From assembly GCA_938022205.1 (NCBI GenBank), contig CALIEB010000026.1, forward strand, positions 124,001-188,000: 64,000 bases of DNA, written 5' to 3'. The stretch comes from an uncultured Anaerolineae bacterium. GTDB taxonomy: Bacteria; Chloroflexota; Anaerolineae; Aggregatilineales; Phototrophicaceae. The notes below the pieces were generated by a model. That model did no database searches and was not told where the DNA came from. It was given only the letters and a program-made list of their open reading frames with translations. A program made the position numbers and the translations under genes. Positions within the stretch are counted from its first letter, which is position 1. The number at the start of each line of letters is the position of its first letter. This document shows, piece after piece, positions 41,799-52,825 of the stretch.

Positions 41799-43421
41799 AT
41801 GCAAGAACCATCAGCAGCAGAACGCGGCGTTCCTGTTTTAAGCAATCGGGTGAGCTGGGGCATAGGGTTAGCGGCACTTCTCTTTTTTGTGTTGTTTTTG
41901 CTTGGCGAAGGCGTAGGATGGCAGCAGTTCTTGACATGGCTAGGAACAAGCCTTGCCGATGCCCCTAACGCATTGTCCCGTGTGATTAACCACTACCAAA
42001 CGCTGCCAACTGAACAGCTTTTGCCTTCTTTAGGCATCGGTGCGCTACTTGGTGCTGTGGTTAGCCCGTTTATTGTGTTGAATGGGCATGCGCTTTGGCG
42101 TTTTCCCGCGTTTACAACTTATTCTTGGGTCGGCACCATTCTTTTTATCGCCCTGCTTTTATGGCTTGAAGTGCCATTTACAGGCGCGGTTTTGCTCGGT
42201 GGGCTGGCACTTTTTGCCTATGGTTACACGTTTGCCGAAGGCGCAGCTGCGCTACGCGCGTTTAACATGACGTGCATACGGAGCGCGGCGGCACGTCCCC
42301 TGTTGGTGCGCAGTGCGCTGCTTGGGGGGATTGTAGGCGCGCTTGGCTCGCAGATGCTGGTGCTGCCTACCCAACATTGTTCGTTTGCGTCTGATATTGA
42401 TGACGGACAAGCACAACTTGGCATTGTGCTAACCGTAGTTGGGGCGGTGATTGCGCTGTTTCCACTTTGGACGTGGCTGCGCGGAGGGCTAGGGCAGCAA
42501 GCGTTTACAGCAGGCTACTTTCGCAGTCGTTGGCTGCCTTATATTCTGCTTGCCCCAATGGTGATTAACCTGCTTCTGTTTCTCTACTACCCCAGCTTGC
42601 AAACAGTGACTATTTCCCTGTTTAGGCGACGTTTTCCGCTGCCGCAGGAACGATTTATCTGCTTAGAGAACTTCATCACGCTTGGGCGCGACCCAATTTA
42701 CCAAAACAGCTTCGCTACAACGTTCTTAATTATGCTGGCGATTGTGTTGGTCAGCATGGCACTCGCGTTGGGCATTGCGCTGCTGGCATCGCAGAAAATT
42801 AAGTTTGCGATGGTATATCGCACGCTGCTCATCTGGCCCTTCGCGCTGTCGCCTGTCGTAGCTGGCGCAATATTCTTGGCGATGTTCCGTGAGGGGCAAA
42901 CGGGTCTTATCAACGCGCTCATTTACTTTTTTACAGGGGAAACGGTTAGTTGGCTACGCGATGCCCAATTGGCGCGAGTCACGGTAGTTTTTGCCTCCGT
43001 GTGGAATATTTTAGGCTTTAACATCCTATTCTACATCACAGGTCTGCAGAACATCCCTGTTGACCTCATAGAAGCCGCTGCTATTGACGGCGCAAATCGT
43101 TGGCAGCGTTTTTGGCGCGTGGTCTTTCCGCTTTTAGCACCGTTTACGTTCTTCTTGTTGGTGACCAACGTAACTTATGCGTTTTATGGCATTTACGGCG
43201 CAATAGACACGCTAACTGCCGGTGGGCCACCCATCGGGGCTGCGGGCAGCTTGGGCGGCGCGACCAGCGTGTTGATTTACAAGCTATATCAGGATGGCTT
43301 TAACCCTGGTTCGCCGATTGGTTTGGCAGGCGCGCAGGCTGTTATTTTGTTTGTCTTGGTCGCGAGCATCACAATTTTACAGTTTCGTGCGGTAGAAAGC
43401 CGCATTCAGTACATGGATTAA
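41799..43421 (+). CDS. UgpA-like ABC transporter permease with N-terminal membrane extension
   Basis: 540 residues; ordinary UgpA-type permeases have about 290-320. The C-terminal 300 residues are a standard permease, starting near LLAPMVINLLLFLYYPSLQT with an EAA loop (LIEAAAIDGANRWQRFWRVVFPLLAPFT). The first 235 residues form about six further membrane helices with no recognised domain, joined in one frame without any sign of a frameshift. Start is the ATG at 41799, or GTG three bases earlier. It pairs with the next permease gene. No ATPase gene for this importer is present in the window. Confidence 0.85.
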   Translation: MQEPSAAERGVPVLSNRVSWGIGLAALLFFVLFLLGEGVGWQQFLTWLGTSLADAPNALSRVINHYQTLPTEQLLPSLGIGALLGAVVSPFIVLNGHALWRFPAFTTYSWVGTILFIALLLWLEVPFTGAVLLGGLALFAYGYTFAEGAAALRAFNMTCIRSAAARPLLVRSALLGGIVGALGSQMLVLPTQHCSFASDIDDGQAQLGIVLTVVGAVIALFPLWTWLRGGLGQQAFTAGYFRSRWLPYILLAPMVINLLLFLYYPSLQTVTISLFRRRFPLPQERFICLENFITLGRDPIYQNSFATTFLIMLAIVLVSMALALGIALLASQKIKFAMVYRTLLIWPFALSPVVAGAIFLAMFREGQTGLINALIYFFTGETVSWLRDAQLARVTVVFASVWNILGFNILFYITGLQNIPVDLIEAAAIDGANRWQRFWRVVFPLLAPFTFFLLVTNVTYAFYGIYGAIDTLTAGGPPIGAAGSLGGATSVLIYKLYQDGFNPGSPIGLAGAQAVILFVLVASITILQFRAVESRIQYMD

Positions 43422-43424
43422 CGT

Positions 43425-44258
43425 ATGTGGACACAAAAAAAGACACGTTGGGGAACACATTTTGCGCTCATAGTCATCTGCTTTGTGATGTGTATTCCTG
43501 CGCTGTATGCCTTGCAGAGCGCAACGCTCACGCTTGAGCAAACGGCGTTTCCGCCGCCGCGCTTGTTTCCGCCGGGCGATAATTTGCTGCCTAACCTGCG
43601 TAATCTCTTCGAAAAGCTCAACTTTGGCGGACTAATTATCAACACCACGCTGGTTTCATTGGTCATTGTGATTGGGAAAACCGTGCTTGCCTTGCTTGCT
43701 GGGCTAGCCTTTGTTTACTTTAACTTTGTCGGCAAGACGGTGCTGTTTTTCTTCATCCTGCTCACACTGCTGATGCCCACTGAGATTATTTTGCTGCCGC
43801 TTTTTCGCATGATGTCGCAAATCGGCTGGGGACAAAGCAGCCCACGCCTTGCGCTAACAGTGCCGTTTTTGGCGACTGCGGTCGGCGCGTTTTTGTTTAG
43901 GCAGCATTTCAGCAACATCCCCCGTGAGTTGGTCGAGGCGGCACAAATTGACGGGGCAACGCCTTTGCGCTTTATGACAACGGTGCTAGTGCCAATGTCA
44001 TGGAACGTGATTGTGGCGCACTCGTTAATTCAGTTTATCAGCTCGTGGAATCAGTACATTTGGCCCTTGTTCATCGTGAGTGACCCATCACAGCAGCTTA
44101 TCCAAGTAGGCGTGCGTAACGCGATTAACTTCAGCACGCCGCCTGATTACGCTATTCTGATGGCAGCAGGTGTCGTAGCGTCGTTACCGCCGTTAATACT
44201 GTTTGTCCTGCTGCAGAAGCAGTTTATGAGTGGTTTTGCTATTACGCGCGACAAGTAG
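43425..44258 (+). CDS. UgpE-like ABC transporter permease
   Basis: 277-residue permease with six helices and an EAA loop (ELVEAAQIDGATPLRFMTTVLVPMSWNVI). The N-terminal EQTAFPPPRLFPPG and the C-terminal FISSWNQYIWPLFIVSD are typical of UgpE/MalG partners. It starts three bases after the UgpA-like gene. The stop codon lies inside a hairpin that probably ends the transcript. Confidence 0.88.
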   Translation: MWTQKKTRWGTHFALIVICFVMCIPALYALQSATLTLEQTAFPPPRLFPPGDNLLPNLRNLFEKLNFGGLIINTTLVSLVIVIGKTVLALLAGLAFVYFNFVGKTVLFFFILLTLLMPTEIILLPLFRMMSQIGWGQSSPRLALTVPFLATAVGAFLFRQHFSNIPRELVEAAQIDGATPLRFMTTVLVPMSWNVIVAHSLIQFISSWNQYIWPLFIVSDPSQQLIQVGVRNAINFSTPPDYAILMAAGVVASLPPLILFVLLQKQFMSGFAITRDK

Positions 44259-44281
44259 GGCAAACTAGCCTCACTTGTCGC
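44248..44281. terminator. hairpin between the UgpE-like gene and the ABC exporter gene
   Basis: GCGACAAGT pairs with ACTTGTCGC, and AGG pairs with CCT inside it (one bulged base). The left arm includes the stop codon of the permease gene. A T-rich stretch follows. It lies between two converging genes. Confidence 0.6.
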
Positions 44282-44296
44282 TGTTTGTGTTGTTGC

Positions 44297-46180
<1,884 letters not shown>

Positions 46181-46195
46181 GAACATAGCGATTAT

Positions 46196-48076
46196 CTAAC
46201 CTTTCTCAACAACTTTGTCGTCAATAAGCTGCGATGTGTAAATCTCAGCGTAAAGCGGGCTTTCTTCCATCAGTTCGTAGTGCGTGCCAATTGCTTTGAT
46301 TTCGCCTTTGTCAAGGATGATAATCTGGTCAGCATTGCGCGCAGTGCTGATGCGTTGGGCAATAACAAAGCTAGTACGTCCGCGCATGAGCGTTTCTAGC
46401 GCGGCTTGGATTTGGCGTTCTGTCGCAAAGTCTACGGCACTTGTGCTGTCGTCGAGAATCAGAATTTGCGGTTTGAGCAAGAGCGCACGAGCGATAGCAA
46501 TACGCTGCTTTTGCCCGCCGCTAAGCGTGCTGCCACGTTCGCCTACAGGCGTGTCGTAGCCTTGCGGGAAGCTCATGATGAAGTCGTGAGCAGAGGCGGC
46601 TTTTGCTGCTTCAATTACTTCTTCATCGCTGGCATCAGAGCGTCCGAAAGCGATGTTCTCGCGGATTGTGCCGCTGAAAAGATTGGTTTCTTGCAGCACA
46701 ATGCCAATTTGCGAGCGCAGGCTGTCCAGCGTCACGTCGCGAATGTCGATACCGTCAATGGTGATACGCCCCGACGTGACATCGTAAAAGCGCGGAATAA
46801 GGTTGATAATCGTGGTCTTTCCGCTTCCCGTTGCGCCAAGCAAGGCGATTGTTTGCCCAGCTTTGGCGTGAAATGTGACGTTTTTTAGAACAGCTTCGCT
46901 GGAATTGAAGTAACGAAACGTCACATTTTCGAAACTGACATTGCCTTGAATAGGCGGCAGCTCTATGGCATCGGGCTTGTTGGTTACGTCGCTTTGCGCG
47001 TCAAGAATTTCAAAAATGCGGTCAGCAGACGCGCTGGCTTGTGCCATTAGTGAGATAATAAAGCCAAGCTGTCCCAAAGGCAGAAAGAGATACACGAGAT
47101 AGAGCGAAAACTTTTGGTATTCGCCTAGCGTTAGCTCACCGTAGATGAGCAGAGGTGAGGCAAAGTAGAGAATAGCAATCTGCCCGACCTGTGCAACGCT
47201 GAAGATGAGCGGAAAAAGCGTGGCGAAGGTGCGGCTGATTTTCATGTTTTGCGCAAATGTAGCGTCTGTGGCGGCATAAAAACGCTTTGCCTCATGTGCT
47301 TCCCGCACAAACGCTTTGACAACTTTAATGCCTGCGACATTCTCTTGAAGAATAGTGTTTAATTTCGAAAGACGCTTTTGCAGCTCAGCAAATAGCGGTT
47401 GGGAAATTTTGCCGAAAAAAGCAAAAAGCACCATCGAAATAGGCAAGATAGGCAAAACCACTAGGGCTAAACGCCAATTTGTCAAGAAAAGAATGACGAG
47501 CGTTACAGTGAGAAGCAAAAAGGCTTGTACTGCAGCAAGCAGACCTTGAGCAATGAAAAGCCGCAGCTTTTCGACATCATCTGTCGCGCGTATCATCAGC
47601 TGTCCAGTTTGGTTGCGGTCGTAGTAGCTGAACGAAAGACGGCTAATCTTGCTGAAGATAGCGTTGCGAAAATCAAACGCTAGACCTTGTGATGTCCACT
47701 CCGCCATATAGGTTTGCAGAAACGCAAAAGTGCCGCGCATCACAGCAAAGCCGACAATTAAAATTGCTGCGTTGACAAGCAGTTGTGGCGCGAGCAGGCG
47801 TGTCTGTGTTAATGAGTCAACGCTTTCGCCTAATGCGGCTATCGCGAGCGTACGAGCAATTTCTGGTTCAATTTTGAGCAGCTTATCGATGCGATAAGCG
47901 TCTGCTAGCGTGTTAATCATGCCTTGAATAAGCTCAGGAACGGCTAGCTGTGCTAGTGTTGCCACGACTAAGGCACTCAACGCAATGGCAACAGCGCGAC
48001 GGTGATGGCCGAGATAGCCAACAGCACGACGCAACGCGCTTGGTGGGCGTTCTTGGGCAGAAGATGCAATTTGCAT
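46196..48076 (-). CDS. ABC exporter half-transporter, subunit 1 (degenerate ATPase site)
   Basis: 626 residues: six membrane helices (about 30-340), then an ATPase with Walker A GATGSGKTT, signature LSGGQKQR, and Walker B reading LILDDSTSAVD. Asp replaces the catalytic Glu, the known mark of the non-hydrolysing site in heterodimeric exporters. The H-loop reads AQRIST, with Gln in place of the His, a second difference from the consensus. The gene is first of the pair, 15 bases before its partner, and divergent from the kinase-WD40 gene. Confidence 0.9.
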   Translation of the reverse strand: MQIASSAQERPPSALRRAVGYLGHHRRAVAIALSALVVATLAQLAVPELIQGMINTLADAYRIDKLLKIEPEIARTLAIAALGESVDSLTQTRLLAPQLLVNAAILIVGFAVMRGTFAFLQTYMAEWTSQGLAFDFRNAIFSKISRLSFSYYDRNQTGQLMIRATDDVEKLRLFIAQGLLAAVQAFLLLTVTLVILFLTNWRLALVVLPILPISMVLFAFFGKISQPLFAELQKRLSKLNTILQENVAGIKVVKAFVREAHEAKRFYAATDATFAQNMKISRTFATLFPLIFSVAQVGQIAILYFASPLLIYGELTLGEYQKFSLYLVYLFLPLGQLGFIISLMAQASASADRIFEILDAQSDVTNKPDAIELPPIQGNVSFENVTFRYFNSSEAVLKNVTFHAKAGQTIALLGATGSGKTTIINLIPRFYDVTSGRITIDGIDIRDVTLDSLRSQIGIVLQETNLFSGTIRENIAFGRSDASDEEVIEAAKAASAHDFIMSFPQGYDTPVGERGSTLSGGQKQRIAIARALLLKPQILILDDSTSAVDFATERQIQAALETLMRGRTSFVIAQRISTARNADQIIILDKGEIKAIGTHYELMEESPLYAEIYTSQLIDDKVVEKG

Positions 48077-48191
48077 AAAATCCCCTGTGAGAGCTAGTGG
48101 TAGTTATGATGACACATTGAAAGTCTAAGAGTGATTAGGTATTTGTCAATCATACCAATGGCTAGGATGGTCTGTTGGTTCAAAAGGTTTA

Positions 48192-48220
48192 GCGACAAAA
48201 TCGTTATAATAGGTTATAAT
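48192..48220 (+). promoter_or_regulatory. promoter of the kinase-STAND-WD40 gene, with duplicated -10
   Basis: GCGACA and TATAAT are 17 bases apart. A second TATAAT lies ten bases upstream (48205-48210), as part of the direct repeat GTTATAAT-AG-GTTATAAT. Initiation from the second box gives a leader of about 47 bases before the GTG. Confidence 0.55.
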
Positions 48221-48273
48221 GCCACACGTGCTGTATTCTCCGATATGGGCAATCACAGGAATAGGGGGAGAAC

Positions 48274-51200
48274 GTGTTAGATTTAAGCGGTACGACGATT
48301 AAGTCGTACAAAATTACTGAAAAATTGGGAACAGGCGGATTTGGCGCAGTCTACAAGGCAGTACAATCGCCCATCAACCGCGAAGTTGCTGTCAAAGTAA
48401 TCCTTCCCGAATACGCTAACCGTCCGGAGTTTATCCAACGTTTCGAAACAGAAGCCCAACTGGTGGCGCGGTTAGAACATCCTTACATCATCCCTCTTTA
48501 CGATTATTGGCGCGAACCTAACAGCGCGTTTTTGGTGATGCGTTATTTGCGCGGTGGGAACTTGCGCGAGTGGATTGAAGAGCATGGCGCGCTGGCACCT
48601 GAACTTGTTGCTCAAATGGTAGGGCAAATTGGCTCAGCACTAGCACTCGCACACCGCAACGATGTGGTGCATCGTGATATTAAAAGCGACAACGTGCTTA
48701 TTGATGATGAGATGAATTTTTATCTCACAGATTTCGGTATCGCTAAAGACTTGGTTGCCAACGTCAACCTGACCAACGATGCCATCTTAGGAACGCCAGC
48801 CTATATCTCGCCAGAACAGATACGTGGTGAAAGGGCAACAGGGCGCAGCGATATTTATGCCCTAGGCATCATGGCATACGAGGCTTTAGCGGGGGCAAAG
48901 CCGTTTTTTGACATGACTCCTGCAACGGTGCTGTTTAAGCAACTCAACGAACCCTTGCCCGACATTACCGAAAAAATGCCAAACCTCCCACAGCAAGTGA
49001 ACATCGTCTTGCAACGAGCGACAGCGAAAGATCCAGACCTGCGTTACGATGATGTGTTAACGTTTGTGCGCGAGCTACAGGCTGCGTTGCAAGGCGTTTT
49101 TGCTAGCATCACAACGGGCATGATAGCTGGTATTTCGAGAACCATCATCGACACAGAAGATTTCTTCGTACCACGTGCTAATCCTTTTAAGGGCTTGCGC
49201 GCGTTTCAGCAAGCAGATGCCCAGGATTTCTTTGGTCGCGGCGCGTTGATTAACCGTTTAGCCGAACGTCTTAGGGAGAATCATCCTTTTGCAAATTTTC
49301 TGGCAGTCATCGGACCAAGCGGCAGCGGGAAGTCGAGCGTGGTAAAAGCAGGCTTGCTTCCCAAAATACAGTCAGGCGAATTTAATCCTGACGTGAAATA
49401 TTTTGTGGCGGAGATGGTGCCCGGCACGCATCCTTTAGAGGAGCTAGAAGCCGCGCTGCTTAGCGTTGCGCCTCGTGAAGTTCCCGATATGATGACTCAG
49501 CTAGAGAAAGATGCGCGCGGACTTATCCGCACAGTAAAGCGCATCTTGCCGGACGAATCTTCACAATTAGTGCTGTTGATTGACCAGTTCGAAGAAGTTT
49601 TTACGCTCATTGGCAGTGAGAAGGAGCGGCAGCACTTCTTAGACATGATTGTGGAAACCGTTAATGATGCGCGCAGCCGCGTTATCTTTCTCATTACGAT
49701 TCGCGCGGATTTTTACGATAAGCCGCTTATGTACAGTGGGTTTGGTGAACTTATTCGCCAGCGTAACGAGCTTGTGCTTCCTCTAACACCGCAAGAGATT
49801 GAGGAAGCGGTAGTTGCGCCGGTTAAAAGGGTAGGGTTGTCAGTAGAACAGGGGTTAGTGAATACAATTGTTAAAGACGTTAAACAGCAACCCGGTGCGC
49901 TGCCGCTGCTCCAGTACGCGCTTACCGAGCTATTCGAGCATCGTGAAGGGCGTGTGCTAACGCTAAAAGCCTACGAAGAGATTGGTGGCACGAGCGGCGC
50001 ACTCGCAAGGCGTGCAGAAGAACTTTACAATGGCTTCTCTGAGATAGAAAAAGAAGCAACGCGCCAGCTTTTTCTGCGTTTGGTTACTTTGGGCGAAGGT
50101 GCTGAAGATACACGTCGCCGTGTGACACAAGAAGAAATCTTTTCTTTAGAGCGTTATGCGCAGGTGCTGTCTAACGTTATCGAAGTGTATGGGAAATATC
50201 GTCTGTTAACGTTCGACCATGACCCACAAAATCGCGCTTCGACGGTTGAGGTTGCGCATGAAGCCCTCATTCGTCAGTGGGAACGGCTGCGGAACTGGTT
50301 GGACGATAATCGTGAAGGCTTGCGTATCCAGAGACGGTTAACACAAGCGAGCGACGAGTGGCTTAACAGCAACAAAGACCGCAGCTATTTGGCGCGTGGT
50401 TCGCGCTTACAGCAGTTTAGCGATTGGGCGAGCCGCAGCGATGTAGTACTTAACCAATCGGAACAAGCCTACCTGGAAGCATCGCTCGCCGAACGTGACG
50501 CACAGCTCAAAGAAGAAGCAGCACGTTTAGCGCGTGAACGCGAATTAGAGGCTCGTGCGCGCAACAGGCTGCGCATGTTAGCCGTATTTATGACAGTTGC
50601 TGCGTTTGTTGGGCTTGGCTTAGCTGGCTTCGCTTTCTCGCAGAGCCAACAGGCGATTGCTGCGCGCGAGCAAGCCGAGCTAAACGCTGCCGAGACGCGC
50701 AGCCTTGCGTTAGCATCGAATGCACGTAACGCCCGCGCAAGCGACGACCCACGCCTCGCGCTTGCCTTAGCGTTGCAAGCAGAAAAAGCCTTCAAACCCG
50801 TGTCGAACGAGGTATTTCGCACATTGTCCGACATTGTGTATGCGCCCGGCGCGCGCCGGCTGTACGACACACACACCGCGTCTGTCACGGCTTCAAGCAT
50901 CAGCCGCGATGGTGTCTACAGCCTGACGGCAGGGCTAGACGGCAAGATTTACGCTTGGAACAACCAAACTGGCGAGCGTGTGTTTTCGTTGGATGTGGGC
51001 GATGCTGTTGTGACTTCTTTAGATTTCTCGCCGAATGGTGACATCTTTTTGACGGCATACAAGTCGGGTGACCTGCGCTTGTGGAAGTTTCCCGAAGGGG
51101 AAGTCATTCAAGCGTGGAAAGCGCACGCTATTGGCGCGTTAGATGCGGCGTTTTCGCCTGACGGCGCATTCATCGCCAGTGCTGGCGAAGACAAGATGGT

Positions 51201-52824
51201 GCGCCTATGGGATGGTAAAACTGGCGCATTGGTGCGTGAATTTGCCGGTCACATCGGAGCGGTGCTGCGTGTCGCGTTTAGCCCTGATGGCACGCGGTTG
51301 CTCTCTAGCTCGGCGGATGAAAACGTGGCAAATGACCCTAACGACCAGGTTGAACGCGCGTTAAAACTTTGGGATGTGGCTACTGGCGAAATGCTGCTAA
51401 CTATTCAGCCTGCTTCGGGTTACGTGCGTGCTATTGCTTATTCTCCCGTTGGAGATAGATTCGCAGCGGGGCTTTGGGACAGCAACAACAGCGGCAATAT
51501 TCGTGTCTACGACGCTGCAACGGGTCAAGAAATCCGCCGTCTTTATGGACACACAGATGTCATCACTGACATTGTGTTTACGTCCGATGGATTGAGCATG
51601 GTGAGCGCGTCATGGGATAAAACCGTGCGCATTTGGAATATTCAGCGTGGCACGGAAACCCAGTCGTTTACAGGCTTTGAAGACCGTGTTACCAGCATGA
51701 ACCTCAGTCCAGACGACGAATTCTTGCTCATTACGCAAGGCAACATCGGTGACAATTACCAGTTTGTCAACCGCGCTAACAACAGCAATGTCTGGTGGTG
51801 GGACACCAAATCGCGCGACCAACGCGCGGTATTCAGGGGTTACGCAGATTGGCATTGGACAGTAGACATTAGCCCTGACGGGTTACTTGCGGCTAGCGGC
51901 GGCGGTCCTTTGCGTCTTCCAACCGACACCAGCAAGTTAGATGTGGGCGTGCGTGTCTGGGATATTGCAACCCTTGACGTTTTGTGGGTGCTAAAGGGTC
52001 ATACCAACACCGTAGATAGCGTCAAATTTCATCCCGACGGCAAGCACCTGCTGACTTCGAGCTGGGATGGCACAGCTATACTTTGGGATTTATCCACAGG
52101 AGAGCAAGTCCGCATCTATACGCACGGCGACCGCATTTTCAAGCTCGCTCTAAGCCCTGACGGTAGTTTGTTCGCAACAGCGGGTGCTGATGATGTTGTA
52201 CGCTTGTGGAACACAGAAACAGGCGAAGAAGTGCGCGTGTTCGCTGGACACACAGGCGATGTTAACGGCGTGAGCTTTAGTCCTGACATGCGTTATCTAG
52301 CCACTGCGTCGTCAGACCAATCCGTAAAGCTCTGGCTTGTGGAAGATGCGTCGCTTGTTAAGACGTTCAAAGGTCATACCAACACGGTAAATGAGGTTAT
52401 CTTCACGCCTGACGGCACCAGCATCATCAGTACCTCATGGGATGACAGCGTACGCCTATGGAGCATTGCGAGCGGCGAACAACTTCAGCAGTTTGTCGGT
52501 CACTCTGACAACACCTTTGGGGTTGCCGTCACACGCGACGGAAAGCATTTGTTTACGACCTCAACCGACCGCACGGTGCGCCTTTGGGATGTGGCAAGCG
52601 GCGCAGAGCTGCACCGTTACAGCGCGCACACCAACTGGGTGCAAGAGGTTGCTCTTGCGCCTGATGAGAGCTTTATTGTTTCAGCTGGGCAAGATTTAGT
52701 CTCTCGTGTTTGGAACGTCGCGCTGACGGCTGAGCAATTGGTCGCTTTTGCGCAGGAAGCGCGGTATATCCGTGAGCTTACGCCTGCTGAGTGCGAAACC
52801 TACCGACTAGAGTACTGCCAGTAG
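48274..52824 (+). CDS. Ser/Thr protein kinase - STAND ATPase - transmembrane - WD40 receptor
   Basis: 1516 residues. (1) Kinase at about 1-275, with GTGGFG at 19-24, VAVKVI, HRDIKSDN with Asp135, and DFG at 153-155. (2) STAND NTPase at about 300-690, starting NPFKGLRAFQ, with Walker A GPSGSGKSS near 347 and Walker B VLLIDQFEE. (3) A helical linker with one membrane helix at about 768-788. (4) Fourteen WD40 units at about 866-1500, enough for two seven-blade propellers; units 4, 5, 7 and 8 carry insertions. GGGGGAG lies just before the GTG start. This puts an inside kinase and ATPase on a receptor with a WD40 sensor, probably outside if the helix spans once. The signal and target are unknown. 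Confidence 0.93.
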   Translation: MLDLSGTTIKSYKITEKLGTGGFGAVYKAVQSPINREVAVKVILPEYANRPEFIQRFETEAQLVARLEHPYIIPLYDYWREPNSAFLVMRYLRGGNLREWIEEHGALAPELVAQMVGQIGSALALAHRNDVVHRDIKSDNVLIDDEMNFYLTDFGIAKDLVANVNLTNDAILGTPAYISPEQIRGERATGRSDIYALGIMAYEALAGAKPFFDMTPATVLFKQLNEPLPDITEKMPNLPQQVNIVLQRATAKDPDLRYDDVLTFVRELQAALQGVFASITTGMIAGISRTIIDTEDFFVPRANPFKGLRAFQQADAQDFFGRGALINRLAERLRENHPFANFLAVIGPSGSGKSSVVKAGLLPKIQSGEFNPDVKYFVAEMVPGTHPLEELEAALLSVAPREVPDMMTQLEKDARGLIRTVKRILPDESSQLVLLIDQFEEVFTLIGSEKERQHFLDMIVETVNDARSRVIFLITIRADFYDKPLMYSGFGELIRQRNELVLPLTPQEIEEAVVAPVKRVGLSVEQGLVNTIVKDVKQQPGALPLLQYALTELFEHREGRVLTLKAYEEIGGTSGALARRAEELYNGFSEIEKEATRQLFLRLVTLGEGAEDTRRRVTQEEIFSLERYAQVLSNVIEVYGKYRLLTFDHDPQNRASTVEVAHEALIRQWERLRNWLDDNREGLRIQRRLTQASDEWLNSNKDRSYLARGSRLQQFSDWASRSDVVLNQSEQAYLEASLAERDAQLKEEAARLARERELEARARNRLRMLAVFMTVAAFVGLGLAGFAFSQSQQAIAAREQAELNAAETRSLALASNARNARASDDPRLALALALQAEKAFKPVSNEVFRTLSDIVYAPGARRLYDTHTASVTASSISRDGVYSLTAGLDGKIYAWNNQTGERVFSLDVGDAVVTSLDFSPNGDIFLTAYKSGDLRLWKFPEGEVIQAWKAHAIGALDAAFSPDGAFIASAGEDKMVRLWDGKTGALVREFAGHIGAVLRVAFSPDGTRLLSSSADENVANDPNDQVERALKLWDVATGEMLLTIQPASGYVRAIAYSPVGDRFAAGLWDSNNSGNIRVYDAATGQEIRRLYGHTDVITDIVFTSDGLSMVSASWDKTVRIWNIQRGTETQSFTGFEDRVTSMNLSPDDEFLLITQGNIGDNYQFVNRANNSNVWWWDTKSRDQRAVFRGYADWHWTVDISPDGLLAASGGGPLRLPTDTSKLDVGVRVWDIATLDVLWVLKGHTNTVDSVKFHPDGKHLLTSSWDGTAILWDLSTGEQVRIYTHGDRIFKLALSPDGSLFATAGADDVVRLWNTETGEEVRVFAGHTGDVNGVSFSPDMRYLATASSDQSVKLWLVEDASLVKTFKGHTNTVNEVIFTPDGTSIISTSWDDSVRLWSIASGEQLQQFVGHSDNTFGVAVTRDGKHLFTTSTDRTVRLWDVASGAELHRYSAHTNWVQEVALAPDESFIVSAGQDLVSRVWNVALTAEQLVAFAQEARYIRELTPAECETYRLEYCQ

Positions 52825-52825
52825 C

